A stretch of DNA of 34,173 nt from Runella limosa DSM 17973 (GTDB taxonomy: Bacteria; Bacteroidota; Bacteroidia; Cytophagales; Spirosomataceae): assembly GCF_000482465.1 (NCBI RefSeq), contig NZ_AXVJ01000069.1, forward strand, positions 1 through 34,173, in the 5' to 3' direction. Within the stretch, counting starts at the first letter, position 1, and the number at the start of each line of letters is the position of its first letter. The translations under genes were made by a program, and so were the position numbers. This document shows positions 9,301-16,660 of the stretch, piece after piece. Below the pieces are notes generated by a model, which saw nothing but the letters and a program-made list of their open reading frames with translations, was not told where the DNA came from and made no database searches.

Positions 9301-9452
9301 CATCGGCCTTTCGATAACAAATTCTTCCGCTTAGGGTCTTGATTGTCTGTTTGTTTCTCAGTTAGATGAATGTGGAAAACGCTGTCTTGGCGGTCAATCG
9401 AAATCAGTTCGAAATTTTCTAAAAACAGAATAAGAGGTAGGAAACTCTCCAA
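9300..9452 (-). pseudogene. ISAon1-like transposase N-terminal fragment
   Basis: About 50 residues from an ATG at 9452 read ESFLPLILFLENFELI, then DRQDSVFHIHLTEKQ and KNLLSKG. This matches the start of the small N-terminal protein of ISAon1-type elements (LILP...YF.I...IHIYL.E...LLSKGF). After LLSKG the frame runs into sequence antisense to the IS110 fragment, so the ORF is a chimera and not functional. Confidence 0.55.
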
Positions 9453-10090
9453 GACAAGTACGTTTGATTAAAAGCAAAAACTAAAAAAAATACAACGCCC
9501 TCCACAACTTTTGAGATTGATCTAAGGTCTGAACATCAACCAAGATTTTTCAAAAAAATTCACGTTTCCATCTGACTCAGATTGTCAGATGGAAACGTGA
9601 ATTTTTGGAGGTTATTTACTGAATTGTATTGACTTTATAAATCGATTCAAGGGTTACCTTGCCTTCGAGGCTGCCTGTGAATTTTCTGCATTTTTTCTCA
9701 ATCAACTACTAAATTTTACAAATTTCAGTAACTGCCAGTTAAAGGGAGATGGTTCACCGTATCACCGAAAAATACTTTTGTAGGAAGTGTCTTCCATTAG
9801 CATTTTGTTTTTAAACGATGAAAATTATACTATAATACCTCAGTAAGCAGAGCTATTACTTCAAATCCACGCTCACTCACTGTTAAATTCAGTAAAATCC
9901 ATCGCTCGGTCGATTCCGTTATCAATCATATTCTTGTTGATGATTCTCATTGTTGTTCGTCTTTAAAATTTACACTTCAAAATTCAAACGACTTTGGGAA
10001 TTTTCATAAACACTTCTCTATGGTTAAAAATTGAAGAACGCCTTCTTTCGAGATAATTCATTTTGTTGATTAGAACGCAAGGACATTTTT
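9453..10090. other. Gene-free stretch downstream of the precursor gene
   Basis: There is no gene I can support in these 640 bases. The stretch holds the 23-bp hairpin at 9554-9606. The rest is AT-rich with short broken frames, and may contain further decayed insertion sequences that I cannot identify. Confidence 0.45.
9554..9606. terminator. 23-bp perfect hairpin, bidirectional terminator-like
   Basis: Arms 9554-9576 and 9584-9606 pair perfectly around a 7-base loop. The stem starts with an A run and ends with a T run, the form of a bidirectional intrinsic terminator. It could end the transcript of the precursor gene (stop at 10091), although about 480 bases downstream, or it could be an insertion-sequence end structure. 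Confidence 0.55.
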
Positions 10091-10339
10091 TTATTCACAA
10101 CCAGGCCCACCACTTCCGTTACATGTTACACCAATATTTGTGTGGCAGGCAATAGAAGAGCAACAATATGTAAAGCCACAGTTTGACCCTCCTGTATATC
10201 CTGTACAAGCGATAGTCCAAGTTGGCATAGTTCCTCCTTGAACTGTTTGAGACAAATTGTCTTCTAGGCTTGTAACAAAACTTTCAAGATTTAGACTTTC
10301 AAGGCTTAACTTTGATTTGGGAAAGTTTTTCTTTTTCAT
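10091..10339 (-). CDS. Class I lanthipeptide precursor, GG leader, seven-Cys core
   Basis: The peptide has 82 residues. The leader holds a KLSLESLNLESF segment (about 10-21), matching the KLSL.KE.I..L leader motif common in Bacteroidetes lanthipeptide precursors, then LEDNLSQTVQGG with the GG at 35-36. C39 cleavage there would release a 46-residue core rich in Thr, Ser, Gly and Cys: seven Cys (45, 54, 59, 60, 65, 73, 81) and twelve Ser/Thr. That allows up to seven thioether rings. It fits the dehydratase pair and C39 exporter at 1.4-7.4 kb, from which it is separated by IS debris. The stop lies in TTATTC at 10091. The core sequence matches no named lantibiotic I know. Confidence 0.88.
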   Translation of the reverse strand: MKKKNFPKSKLSLESLNLESFVTSLEDNLSQTVQGGTMPTWTIACTGYTGGSNCGFTYCCSSIACHTNIGVTCNGSGGPGCE

Positions 10340-10574
10340 GATAATTATTTTTTTGTGTAAAAAGAGTTTTTTTAAGACTTTACGAAAGTCTTAAAAAAAA
10401 CAAAATTTTCCAAGAAAAAAGACAATTATTTTTTTCTTTGTTTAGGTATCCTGTTTGCTTAGTGAAAATTGTGAATAATTTGGTCAAGGAAATAGTATGA
10501 TTGAGTACTATAGTGAACCCCATTTATAGTGCAGCAAACAGAAAAATCCAAAGTGCTAGTTGTATGTCATTACA
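10340..10574. promoter_or_regulatory. Precursor upstream region with a 15-bp perfect hairpin
   Basis: Arms 10367-10381 and 10385-10399 pair perfectly (core AAGACTTT) around a 3-base loop, ending 27 bases before the precursor ATG. Beyond it, on the minus strand, is an AAATTTTG box (one mismatch to TAnnTTTG). The T run lies on the upstream side for the precursor strand, so the hairpin is not a standard attenuator. It could be an mRNA leader stem or a protein-binding palindrome. Confidence 0.4.
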
Positions 10575-11199
10575 GGCTTTGTTGCATGGCATGTAGTAAA
10601 TCATCACTACGTGCATAAAAAAAGCACTGGAATGGCGAACATTGAGATTGTCAAACCTCCAAAGCTGCCACCTTATGGCTTCCAGTGCTATGCTAAAATT
10701 ACACTTTTTTACCCAAGCAGACAACCAAGTTCCAAAAAAGCCCAAAAGGTTAAGAAATGACAATCAGCCAAAGAAAAGTACCGATTAACCAACTGACTCG
10801 AGTATAATAAAGCGTTGATATTCAGAAGATTTGTTACGATTTGGCTTAGTAAAGAGACACTGGAGAATTGGTATTATCAAGATCCACGCGCTGCTGGCGG
10901 CCAGTTTCGCTACTCCGACGAGTGAATTCAAGCTGCTTTGGCTCTCAAAACAGTCTTTCGACCACATCGGCAGCCCGATTGCATTTCGAAAAACACAAGG
11001 ACTGATTCAGAACGTGTTAGCCACAATGAAGATGAATATACAAGTACCAAGCTACACCCAATTTTGTCGCCGACAGGCTAAAGTAGTAGCTTTTTCAGCC
11101 GCAGTTCCTTGTGAGGATAGTATTATCGAAGCCCTTCATCTCGTCATCGACAGTACAGGATTAAAAGTATATAGAGAAGGCGACGAGGCTGCCCTTTAG
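10575..11199 (+). mobile_element. IS5/IS903-type insertion sequence remnant, left end preserved
   Basis: The GGCTTTGTTGCAT at 10575-10587 matches the left inverted repeat of IS903-group IS5 elements. A decayed transposase follows. No right inverted repeat is visible before sequence belonging to the IS110 pseudogene. A 10-bp inverted repeat (10623-10632 and 10680-10689, AGCACTGGAA) lies between the end and the gene. Confidence 0.65.
10690..11199 (+). pseudogene. IS5-family (IS903 group) transposase pseudogene
   Basis: The frame reads KYRLTN-stop-LEYNKAL, then LSKETLENWYYQD and FRYSDE-stop-IQAALALKTVFR. After a frameshift near 10965 it continues FRKTQGLIQNVLATM, VPSYTQFCRRQAK and LHLVIDSTGLKVYREGDE. 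These are the N-terminal and first catalytic (DSTGLK) segments of IS903-type transposases. In-frame TGA codons lie at 10758, 10794 and 10923. The protein ends before the second and third catalytic residues, so it is inactive. Confidence 0.85.
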
Positions 11200-11419
11200 G
11201 TTTGTACTATGGTACAATTAAAAGATTTGGTAGCTTACCAACAAGTAAACAGGGCGGGGGTTCCTATGGAGCCGCAGGGTAGTTACTCCATGCACGGATT
11301 CGGACCCACCCTGTCTTACTTGCTTTAGGCTCAAATGGAAATTCGGGTATGGTAGCCCATTAGTAAGGGTTTAAGCAGTGAATCAAGTAAGTTGTTGAAC
11401 CCCTAAATTATTATTCCTT

Positions 11420-12314
11420 ATGGATATTCGCTATTTTATTGGTGTTAACATTTCTAAAGCTACGCCTCGGGGCACCCCGTTTAGATTGGGGCATTTTCGA
11501 CGGCAAGAGCATCGTCTTACAAAGTCAGCCAGCTAACTCGGAGGCGGGTATTAAAACTATGCTCAAACTTTTAAAAGCCTTACTTGGCTTTGTCAGCGGC
11601 CAGTCGGTCTGTTGTATGGAACATACTGGAATTTATAACGCGCACTTGTTAAGCTATTTACACAAGATACCTTTACCCATTTGGTTGAAAAACAGTTTGC
11701 AAATTAAAAAGTCAGGTGGCCTACAACGCGGTAAAAACGACAGTATTGATGCGCATCGCTGAGTATGCCTTTCGCTTCCGCGACCAGATGCGACTGTGGC
11801 AACCTCCCCGATTTGTTTTACAAAAATTGGCGGCTGTAGGTACGCTCAACGTCTTTTGCTGGTTCGTCAGCAACTTCAACAGCCAATTAGTGAACAACAG
11901 AAATTTCTAGATTCAACTCTACAAAAGAAAAGCAACTAACCAAAAGCTGTCTGGCTTCCCTAAAAGCCATTTATGAACCAAAAAAATTAGCGGCACCGAC
12001 CGTCCGACTGTCATGCGGGTGTTGCGCCCTTTACTTACTGTTCGGGTAGGAGAGTAGCATCCGAAGCAAAACACGAGTCAATCAACATGCGCGTCTGCGC
12101 TTGAAATCCCTTTTTCATTTAGCAGGGCGGCTTGTGCCGAGCCATGTCGGCCATCCGTATGAAAGGGGAACTGCAAGACTACTACAAACCTAAGGTTAGG
12201 CAAAACAAGATGTTGGTCTTGAACGCGGTTTGTAACAAGCTTATCCATAGGATTTACTCAGTAGTCCACCGTCAACAGAAATATGACAAAAATTATACGC
12301 TTATACTTGCTTAA
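11420..12314 (+). pseudogene. IS110-family transposase pseudogene
   Basis: The ATG at 11420 begins MDIRYFIGVNISKAT, where active members have G-V-D-I-S-K, so the first catalytic Asp has become Asn. A frameshift follows, then LDWGIFDGKSIVLQS, CCMEHTGIYNAHLL and RGKNDSIDAHRIAEYA (the DEDD region). The C-terminus reads MSAIRMKGELQDYY, then LNAVCNKLIHRIYSVV. Several frameshifts and stops interrupt it, and the helix-hairpin-helix segment between about 11950 and 12060 is not recognisable. IS110 elements lack terminal inverted repeats, so the ends cannot be placed exactly. The 220 bases upstream (11200-11419) are probably its left flank. Confidence 0.85.
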
Positions 12315-12508
12315 ACCATGGAAACCCATGCGGTTGTTGCCTGTTTTAGAACTCTAACAGGGGCTAATCACTATGCCCGATTACAAGAATTTATCTGAAC
12401 TGTTCGAAAACAAGGTCTCAACCCATTTTTACAACTTCAATCCGTTTTGCAAAATCAGTTTGCTTGGAAAACCTGCTAAACAATTACATTTTTACATAAT
12501 TTTACGGC

Positions 12509-13381
12509 ATGAAATACCTTCTTAGCACTATTATTATTATCATATTAGTCATAGGTTGTCGTCCAAATGAGGTAGTACCTAAAATAGAGTTACCTTCCCG
12601 TGATGACCACTTAACTCTTGGTAATCCAAGCAACGCTACCAGCAACATAAATAATTCAAGTAATTACCTGATTCAACGGCCAAGCTATGCCCTGAGCTAT
12701 AATGCAACCACCAATTTGACCAATTGGTGTTCCTGGCATCTATCGACGGCATGGAAAGGAAGCGTGGAGCGATATACGGGTCAATTTATCCCCGACAATA
12801 CACTACCACAAGGATGGTATATTGCACGTCATAGCGACTATACTAATACAGGATTTGACCGTGGCCACCTTTGCCCAAGTGATGACCGAGATAGCACCGT
12901 TGATGAAAACAAAAGTACTTTCATTTTGACGAATATTGTACCGCAAGCTCCCAAACATAACCGTCAGGCTTGGAATTTGCTGGAACAGTACACAAGAGAG
13001 CTCCTAAAGGATGGAAACGAAATTTATATTGTTGCAGGGACATACGGGAAAGGTGGCACAGGAGATAATGGACAAGCCACTGCCATCGGTAGTGTTACTG
13101 TTCCGAGTGCTTTATGGAAAGTCATTCTTGTACTACCAATCGGGTCGAACGACGTCCAACGTGTTACAGCTAATACACGAGTTATAGCCGTATGGATGCC
13201 CAATAATAATGAGGTTGGGGCCAATAAATGGAGTGATTACCGTGTAAGTGTGGATGAAATCGAGAAACGCACAGGTTTAGATTTCTTTTCAAAAGTGCCA
13301 ATTGAAATTCAAAATAGCATTGAACCAAAAACCGATTTACAAACAATACAAGCTTTTTTTGATGAGATACTAAAAATGTAA
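12509..13381 (+). CDS. Secreted lipoprotein DNA/RNA non-specific endonuclease
   Basis: The protein has 290 residues. The signal peptide ends in lipobox LVIGC (Cys17), so it is predicted to be a lipoprotein on the cell surface or in the periplasm. The nuclease domain (about 60-280) has the DRGH motif at 117-120 with catalytic His120, then [15 protein letters not shown] at 141-155 with the metal-binding Asn151 of the NucA/EndoG (beta-beta-alpha metal) family. It degrades DNA and RNA without sequence preference. It stands alone, reads rightward between the IS110 remnant and the recombinase, and ends at the shared terminator at 13434-13471. It may be cargo for defence against DNA uptake or for nutrition; that is inference. 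Confidence 0.92.
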   Translation: MKYLLSTIIIIILVIGCRPNEVVPKIELPSRDDHLTLGNPSNATSNINNSSNYLIQRPSYALSYNATTNLTNWCSWHLSTAWKGSVERYTGQFIPDNTLPQGWYIARHSDYTNTGFDRGHLCPSDDRDSTVDENKSTFILTNIVPQAPKHNRQAWNLLEQYTRELLKDGNEIYIVAGTYGKGGTGDNGQATAIGSVTVPSALWKVILVLPIGSNDVQRVTANTRVIAVWMPNNNEVGANKWSDYRVSVDEIEKRTGLDFFSKVPIEIQNSIEPKTDLQTIQAFFDEILKM

Positions 13382-13433
13382 AATTGCTGTATTAGCCAAT
13401 TTATGTCACATCTAAATGCCATACACGATTATA

Positions 13434-13471
13434 AAAAATGGGCACCAACATTGTAGTTGTTGCCCATTTTT
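13434..13471. terminator. Bidirectional terminator between nuclease and recombinase genes
   Basis: Arms 13434-13444 (AAAAATGGGCA) and 13461-13471 (TGCCCATTTTT) pair perfectly, with a further CAAC/GTTG pairing inside the loop. It is flanked by A and T runs and lies between two convergent genes. Confidence 0.8.
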
Positions 13472-13487
13472 ATGAAGGCTTACATTG

Positions 13488-14090
13488 TTACTTTCCCTTG
13501 TTCAATGACTCTTTGACATGCTCTACAATTTTATACAGTGTAGTTCGAGATGGGATGCCAAAAGCTTTAATGATGTCCGTGTCAGTTTGTTTATTTTTTT
13601 TCTTGTTAACATAAGCCCAATACACATTTTCGGCAATGGGTAAGTACTTTTCAGAAACCCCATTTTTGCGACCAATTTTAACCTTGTTACTTTGTATGGC
13701 CTCCTTTAAACCTTTTTGGGTGTGTTGTACTAAGTTGTCTTTTATCTGACCTGCTAAATCCAGCACAAAGTCGATACTCCGTTTACCTTCTTCAGTACTT
13801 GAATCAATTTCCTCACGTTGAGATATGATGATGAGTTTTTTATCAAGTAAGATTTTAAGGTTATTGGCAATGCCTAGTAGCCCCGCTCCAAGCCTTGAAA
13901 GCTGTGGCAGTATAATGGCATCACCTACGTCGGCGGTATTTAGAACGATTTCTAAATCCATTACGAAAATTCTGTTGGTACAAGTCATAGGAATTTCATC
14001 ATTTTCATTATCCATCTTGTACAAAAAACATTTGCTCACTGATTGTAGGGTATTGTGTTTCATTGCGAATTGTGCCTTTGAAGAACACAT
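13488..14090 (-). CDS. Atypical serine recombinase (resolvase/invertase family)
   Basis: The frame codes for 200 residues; ATG at codon 10 (base 14063) is the likely start. GDAIILPQLSRLGAG, then IISQREEIDSSTEEGK, is the resolvase core around the Asp-Arg and Arg positions. The end (SDTDIIKAFGIPSRTTLYKI-like) is the resolvase helix-turn-helix. The usual N-terminal Y.RVS..Q block is not present: with the internal start, residues 8-10 read S-V-S, so the Arg is lost and the Ser is at the expected position 10. LGAG replaces LGR. The segment between Ser10 and GD is about ten residues shorter than in gamma-delta resolvase. It may be inactive, or a divergent recombinase for plasmid resolution. It sits just beyond the end of the tra operon. 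Confidence 0.75.
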   Translation of the reverse strand: MCSSKAQFAMKHNTLQSVSKCFLYKMDNENDEIPMTCTNRIFVMDLEIVLNTADVGDAIILPQLSRLGAGLLGIANNLKILLDKKLIIISQREEIDSSTEEGKRSIDFVLDLAGQIKDNLVQHTQKGLKEAIQSNKVKIGRKNGVSEKYLPIAENVYWAYVNKKKNKQTDTDIIKAFGIPSRTTLYKIVEHVKESLNKGK

Positions 14091-14101
14091 TGAATGTTAA
14101 A

Positions 14102-14125
14102 TGTACAAGCAAAATAATGTACAAA
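14102..14125. repeat. Two TGTACAA boxes upstream of the recombinase gene
   Basis: TGTACAA occurs at 14102-14108 and 14119-14125, directly upstream of the recombinase start. The spacing is 17 bases. The same motif is repeated in the tra/coupling-protein intergenic region at 25084-25205, so both may be bound by one regulator. Confidence 0.4.
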
Positions 14126-14145
14126 ATTACCTTTTGCAAAATTTG

Positions 14146-14727
14146 CTACTTTATATACGTATTTCCTAAAATGAGAATTTGAGAGTTTTGGATAACTGTT
14201 TGAATAGGGAAGGCAGCGCCTTGTATCTCAATATTACCATTTTCTGAGATAGACACTGAGTAATCAAGTGTTGATATGTAACCTCGGTTTGGCCGCTTAC
14301 GTCTGTGTTGAACTGTTAACCCTGTATCGGCCTTTTTGAACTCCCATTGATCAATTTCATAGCTTTCTTTGTTAACATTTTTCCAAACACCGACTAATTG
14401 TTCTGCTGTCTCCCCCTTTTTGCTCGTACAAGAAAAACAGAAGCAACACAACATAAACAGGCTCAAAACGCGATACTTCCACACAGAAATATCCGTAAAG
14501 TAGCGTTCTCCCACCTTTCTTGTAATCGGATTACAGCTTACCTCAATGTGTTTACCCACTAACGATTCTACTTTTTCGGGGATGCTATCATTAAAAAAAT
14601 CAACCAGTACCTGTTTAGGGTATTTTTCATCGTATTCAATCAAAATACCCTGTTTTTTCCATGCTTTATTTTTACCCTCTCCTTCTTGAAGGGGTAAAAT
14701 TTCTTTGATAATTCCATTAATTTCCAT
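14146..14727 (-). CDS. DUF3127 domain fused in frame to a lipoprotein
   Basis: The frame codes for 193 residues. Residues 1-86 are a complete DUF3127 domain (MEINGIIKEILP, WKKQGILIEYDEKYPKQV, ending RYFTDISVWKYRV), a small OB-like fold common in Bacteroidetes. Residues 82-100 then read as a lipoprotein signal peptide with lipobox CFSC (Cys100), followed by a lipocalin-like stretch beginning QLVGVWKN. A GTG at codon 82 (base 14484) would make the second part a separate 112-residue lipoprotein whose signal overlaps the last strand of DUF3127. Either two overlapping products or a recent in-frame fusion is possible. It is the last gene of the tra operon, 12 bases after TraQ. Confidence 0.7.
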   Translation of the reverse strand: MEINGIIKEILPLQEGEGKNKAWKKQGILIEYDEKYPKQVLVDFFNDSIPEKVESLVGKHIEVSCNPITRKVGERYFTDISVWKYRVLSLFMLCCFCFSCTSKKGETAEQLVGVWKNVNKESYEIDQWEFKKADTGLTVQHRRKRPNRGYISTLDYSVSISENGNIEIQGAAFPIQTVIQNSQILILGNTYIK

Positions 14728-14739
14728 AATTGATTAGGA

Positions 14740-15171
14740 TTAAAGAGTAAAAGATGAAGTTGCTTTCTTATCTTGGCCATTACTCGTAATAGTAATTACT
14801 ACCTCTTGTTTCCCTTTGAAACGAGTTTCGACAAAATACAGGCCAGATAGTTTATTGTTCTTAAAAGAACTATAATTTACCAATACCCTATCCCCTGTGT
14901 ATAGAGTTTGGTTATTGATTTTTAACCAACTGTAATTATTCGAACTAAAGGTAATATAGTAACTAGCATTTTCATTCGGGGAAAATTGGCGTAAATACAG
15001 CTCTATCGGTTGTTGGATAATTCCTTGTTGCTCCTGACGTGACAAAGCGGTGTCAGGCGGAACGATTAAAACGTTATAATCCACGGTAGAACCTACCGTG
15101 GATACAATCTCGATTTCTTTGTTACAAGAAAACAGCCATAAAAGGCCGAAGCAAAGCAAGTAATTTCTCAT
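14740..15171 (-). CDS. traQ: TraQ-like conjugal transfer lipoprotein (DUF3872)
   Basis: The protein has 143 residues, with a signal peptide ending in FSC (Cys16), so it is a predicted lipoprotein. The mature part is a beta-rich domain with YLRQFSPNENASYYI and a GDRVLVNYSSF segment, resembling the DUF3872/TraQ family of Bacteroidetes conjugative elements (IRYFQYDGEG...PNDRY). Its start overlaps the traO stop by 4 bases (ATGA). No TraP primase lies between TraO and TraQ, unlike in CTnDOT. The exact role in the mating apparatus is not known. Confidence 0.7.
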   Translation of the reverse strand: MRNYLLCFGLLWLFSCNKEIEIVSTVGSTVDYNVLIVPPDTALSRQEQQGIIQQPIELYLRQFSPNENASYYITFSSNNYSWLKINNQTLYTGDRVLVNYSSFKNNKLSGLYFVETRFKGKQEVVITITSNGQDKKATSSFTL

Positions 15172-15737
15172 CTGAACAAATGTAGTTTATACCCGAGGTA
15201 AGGGAAAGTTGAGAATTTTTGATATTTTGATGTTAGGTTAATTTGCTGTCTAACTCCTACTGTAAAATTGTAAAGTTCTATTTCAGCTCCTAAACAACCT
15301 CCTAGAAGAATGTCCGAACGACTTTGTAAACTATACTGACCAAAAGAAATCGTATTTTTATTAATGCTCTCATAGCCAACAATCACCGAGAACGGCAGCT
15401 TAAAGAAGACCGTTCGATGGGCGTTGTAAAAGAGTGGAACTTCACTTTGAGCACCCACAAAATAGTGATCAACAGGAATCGAGAAAGCACTGGTTAATGT
15501 ACTTGTGTTATCCGTCAAAGGAGTCTCTTTGTGGGAATAACCCACAAAGAACTGATTTCCTATCACTTTTTTAGTGTACTTCCCAATACCTGCCCGAACT
15601 GCGAAATGCGTGATTCCAGGAAAAACATGGTCATATGCACCCAACTGAACATCAACAAATTGTTGATTTCTAAGGTGGGTCTGAGCATTACAAATAGTAC
15701 TTATCAGCCCAATGATTAGCAAAATAAATCCTCTCAT
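15168..15737 (-). CDS. traO: TraO-like conjugal transfer protein
   Basis: The protein has 189 residues. The signal peptide is cut after ICNAQ. The rest is built of alternating strands like a small outer-membrane barrel (HFAVRAGIGKYTK, FFVGYSHKET, LGGCLGAEIELY), ending in Arg-Phe-like aromatic residues (KLHLFR). This matches TraO of Bacteroidetes conjugative transposons in size, position and strand pattern. It overlaps traN and traQ by 4 bases on each side, so it is translationally coupled in the operon. It is predicted to act at the outer membrane. Confidence 0.8.
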   Translation of the reverse strand: MRGFILLIIGLISTICNAQTHLRNQQFVDVQLGAYDHVFPGITHFAVRAGIGKYTKKVIGNQFFVGYSHKETPLTDNTSTLTSAFSIPVDHYFVGAQSEVPLFYNAHRTVFFKLPFSVIVGYESINKNTISFGQYSLQSRSDILLGGCLGAEIELYNFTVGVRQQINLTSKYQKFSTFPYLGYKLHLFR

Positions 15738-16660
15738 AATTGGCGTGCTTTTTGAATGATTTTATTATCAATAGTCATTTTTAAATGTCGTGCGCCTCTG
15801 TCTTCGTAAATTTCAAAATCTACTTGTTTACTCTCACTGACGGCTCGAAACGGCACGACAAAGACAAATTCTTTTTCAGTCGAACTTTTTACCTCTTTAG
15901 TAATCGGCAAGTAATATTTCACAGGTATTTCTTCTTCCTGAACAGCCACCCGCTTGATTTCAGAAATATCAGCAACAAACACTTTCGCAAAATCAATCTT
16001 ATAATCAATTTCTGAACGGTTAATGATATTGACTACGTAGTAAAGGTTATCTCCTTTCGCGTAAATCCCCCGTAGTAAGGCTGTTACTTTCATAGTATAG
16101 ACTCCTACATTATGAATGTAATGTTTACGATTAATGGCACGTTGGGCTAAGTCTTTGAGTTCTACAAAACTTTCATTAGACTCATCCAATACTTTATGAT
16201 TGCTGTAGTTAATGCCTAATTCTTTTGAAATTCTCTCATCAGAAGAATAATTATGTCCCATCGAAACATTAAGAATTTCGGGTTCTTGTTCGTAATTAGT
16301 CAGAAAACTATACAAACGACCGTCCTTAGTAATAACAGTTACGTTTGTCTCAGCAAACTTTTGGCGTGCATTCGCTTTGACACGAACCACGTTATTAAAA
16401 GCTTCAGTAAGCTGAACAATTACGTGGGGGTTACCCACATCGATTTCTTTTACTTCAGATGGGAAGATAATATGCACCGTCTTTTGCTCACTTACACCTA
16501 GTGGGTGAGTACCAATCACAGAGGCTTTGTCAATGGGTAACAAGTAGTTTTTTTCAGCATTTACCTGATTATAAAAAGACAAATTAGAGGTCTGCGCTTT
16601 TGCCTTGGGAATCACCAATAGAGCGAAAAGCAAAAAATTAATTGTTTTCATAACTTGCAC
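15734..16660 (-). CDS. traN: TraN-like conjugal transfer protein (DUF4138, VirB9-like)
   Basis: The frame codes for 308 residues. The ATG at codon 4 (16651) starts a clean signal peptide MKTINFLLFALLVIPKAKAQ. The domain contains HIIFPSEVKEIDVGNP, then VVRVKANARQKFAETNVTVI and TKDGRLYSFLTNYE, the DUF4138/TraN pattern and similar to the N-terminal part of VirB9. It forms part of the outer-membrane core complex with TraM and TraO. The start lies inside traM. Confidence 0.9.
   Translation of the reverse strand: MQVMKTINFLLFALLVIPKAKAQTSNLSFYNQVNAEKNYLLPIDKASVIGTHPLGVSEQKTVHIIFPSEVKEIDVGNPHVIVQLTEAFNNVVRVKANARQKFAETNVTVITKDGRLYSFLTNYEQEPEILNVSMGHNYSSDERISKELGINYSNHKVLDESNESFVELKDLAQRAINRKHYIHNVGVYTMKVTALLRGIYAKGDNLYYVVNIINRSEIDYKIDFAKVFVADISEIKRVAVQEEEIPVKYYLPITKEVKSSTEKEFVFVVPFRAVSESKQVDFEIYEDRGARHLKMTIDNKIIQKARQL

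Noticed and set aside
9225-9452. 75-residue ORF on the minus strand as a gene
   Set aside because: Only its first about 50 residues resemble a transposase; the rest is antisense to an IS110 fragment, so it is a junction product.
10524-10763. 79-residue membrane-like ORF on the minus strand
   Set aside because: It covers the IS5 left end and the transposase start on the other strand, with no family pattern or ribosome-site support.
10794-10925. In-frame TGA codons in the IS5 transposase at positions where Trp could be expected
   Set aside because: Not codon reassignment: the same gene has a frameshift near 10965 and a truncated end, and genes elsewhere in the window use TGA as stop.
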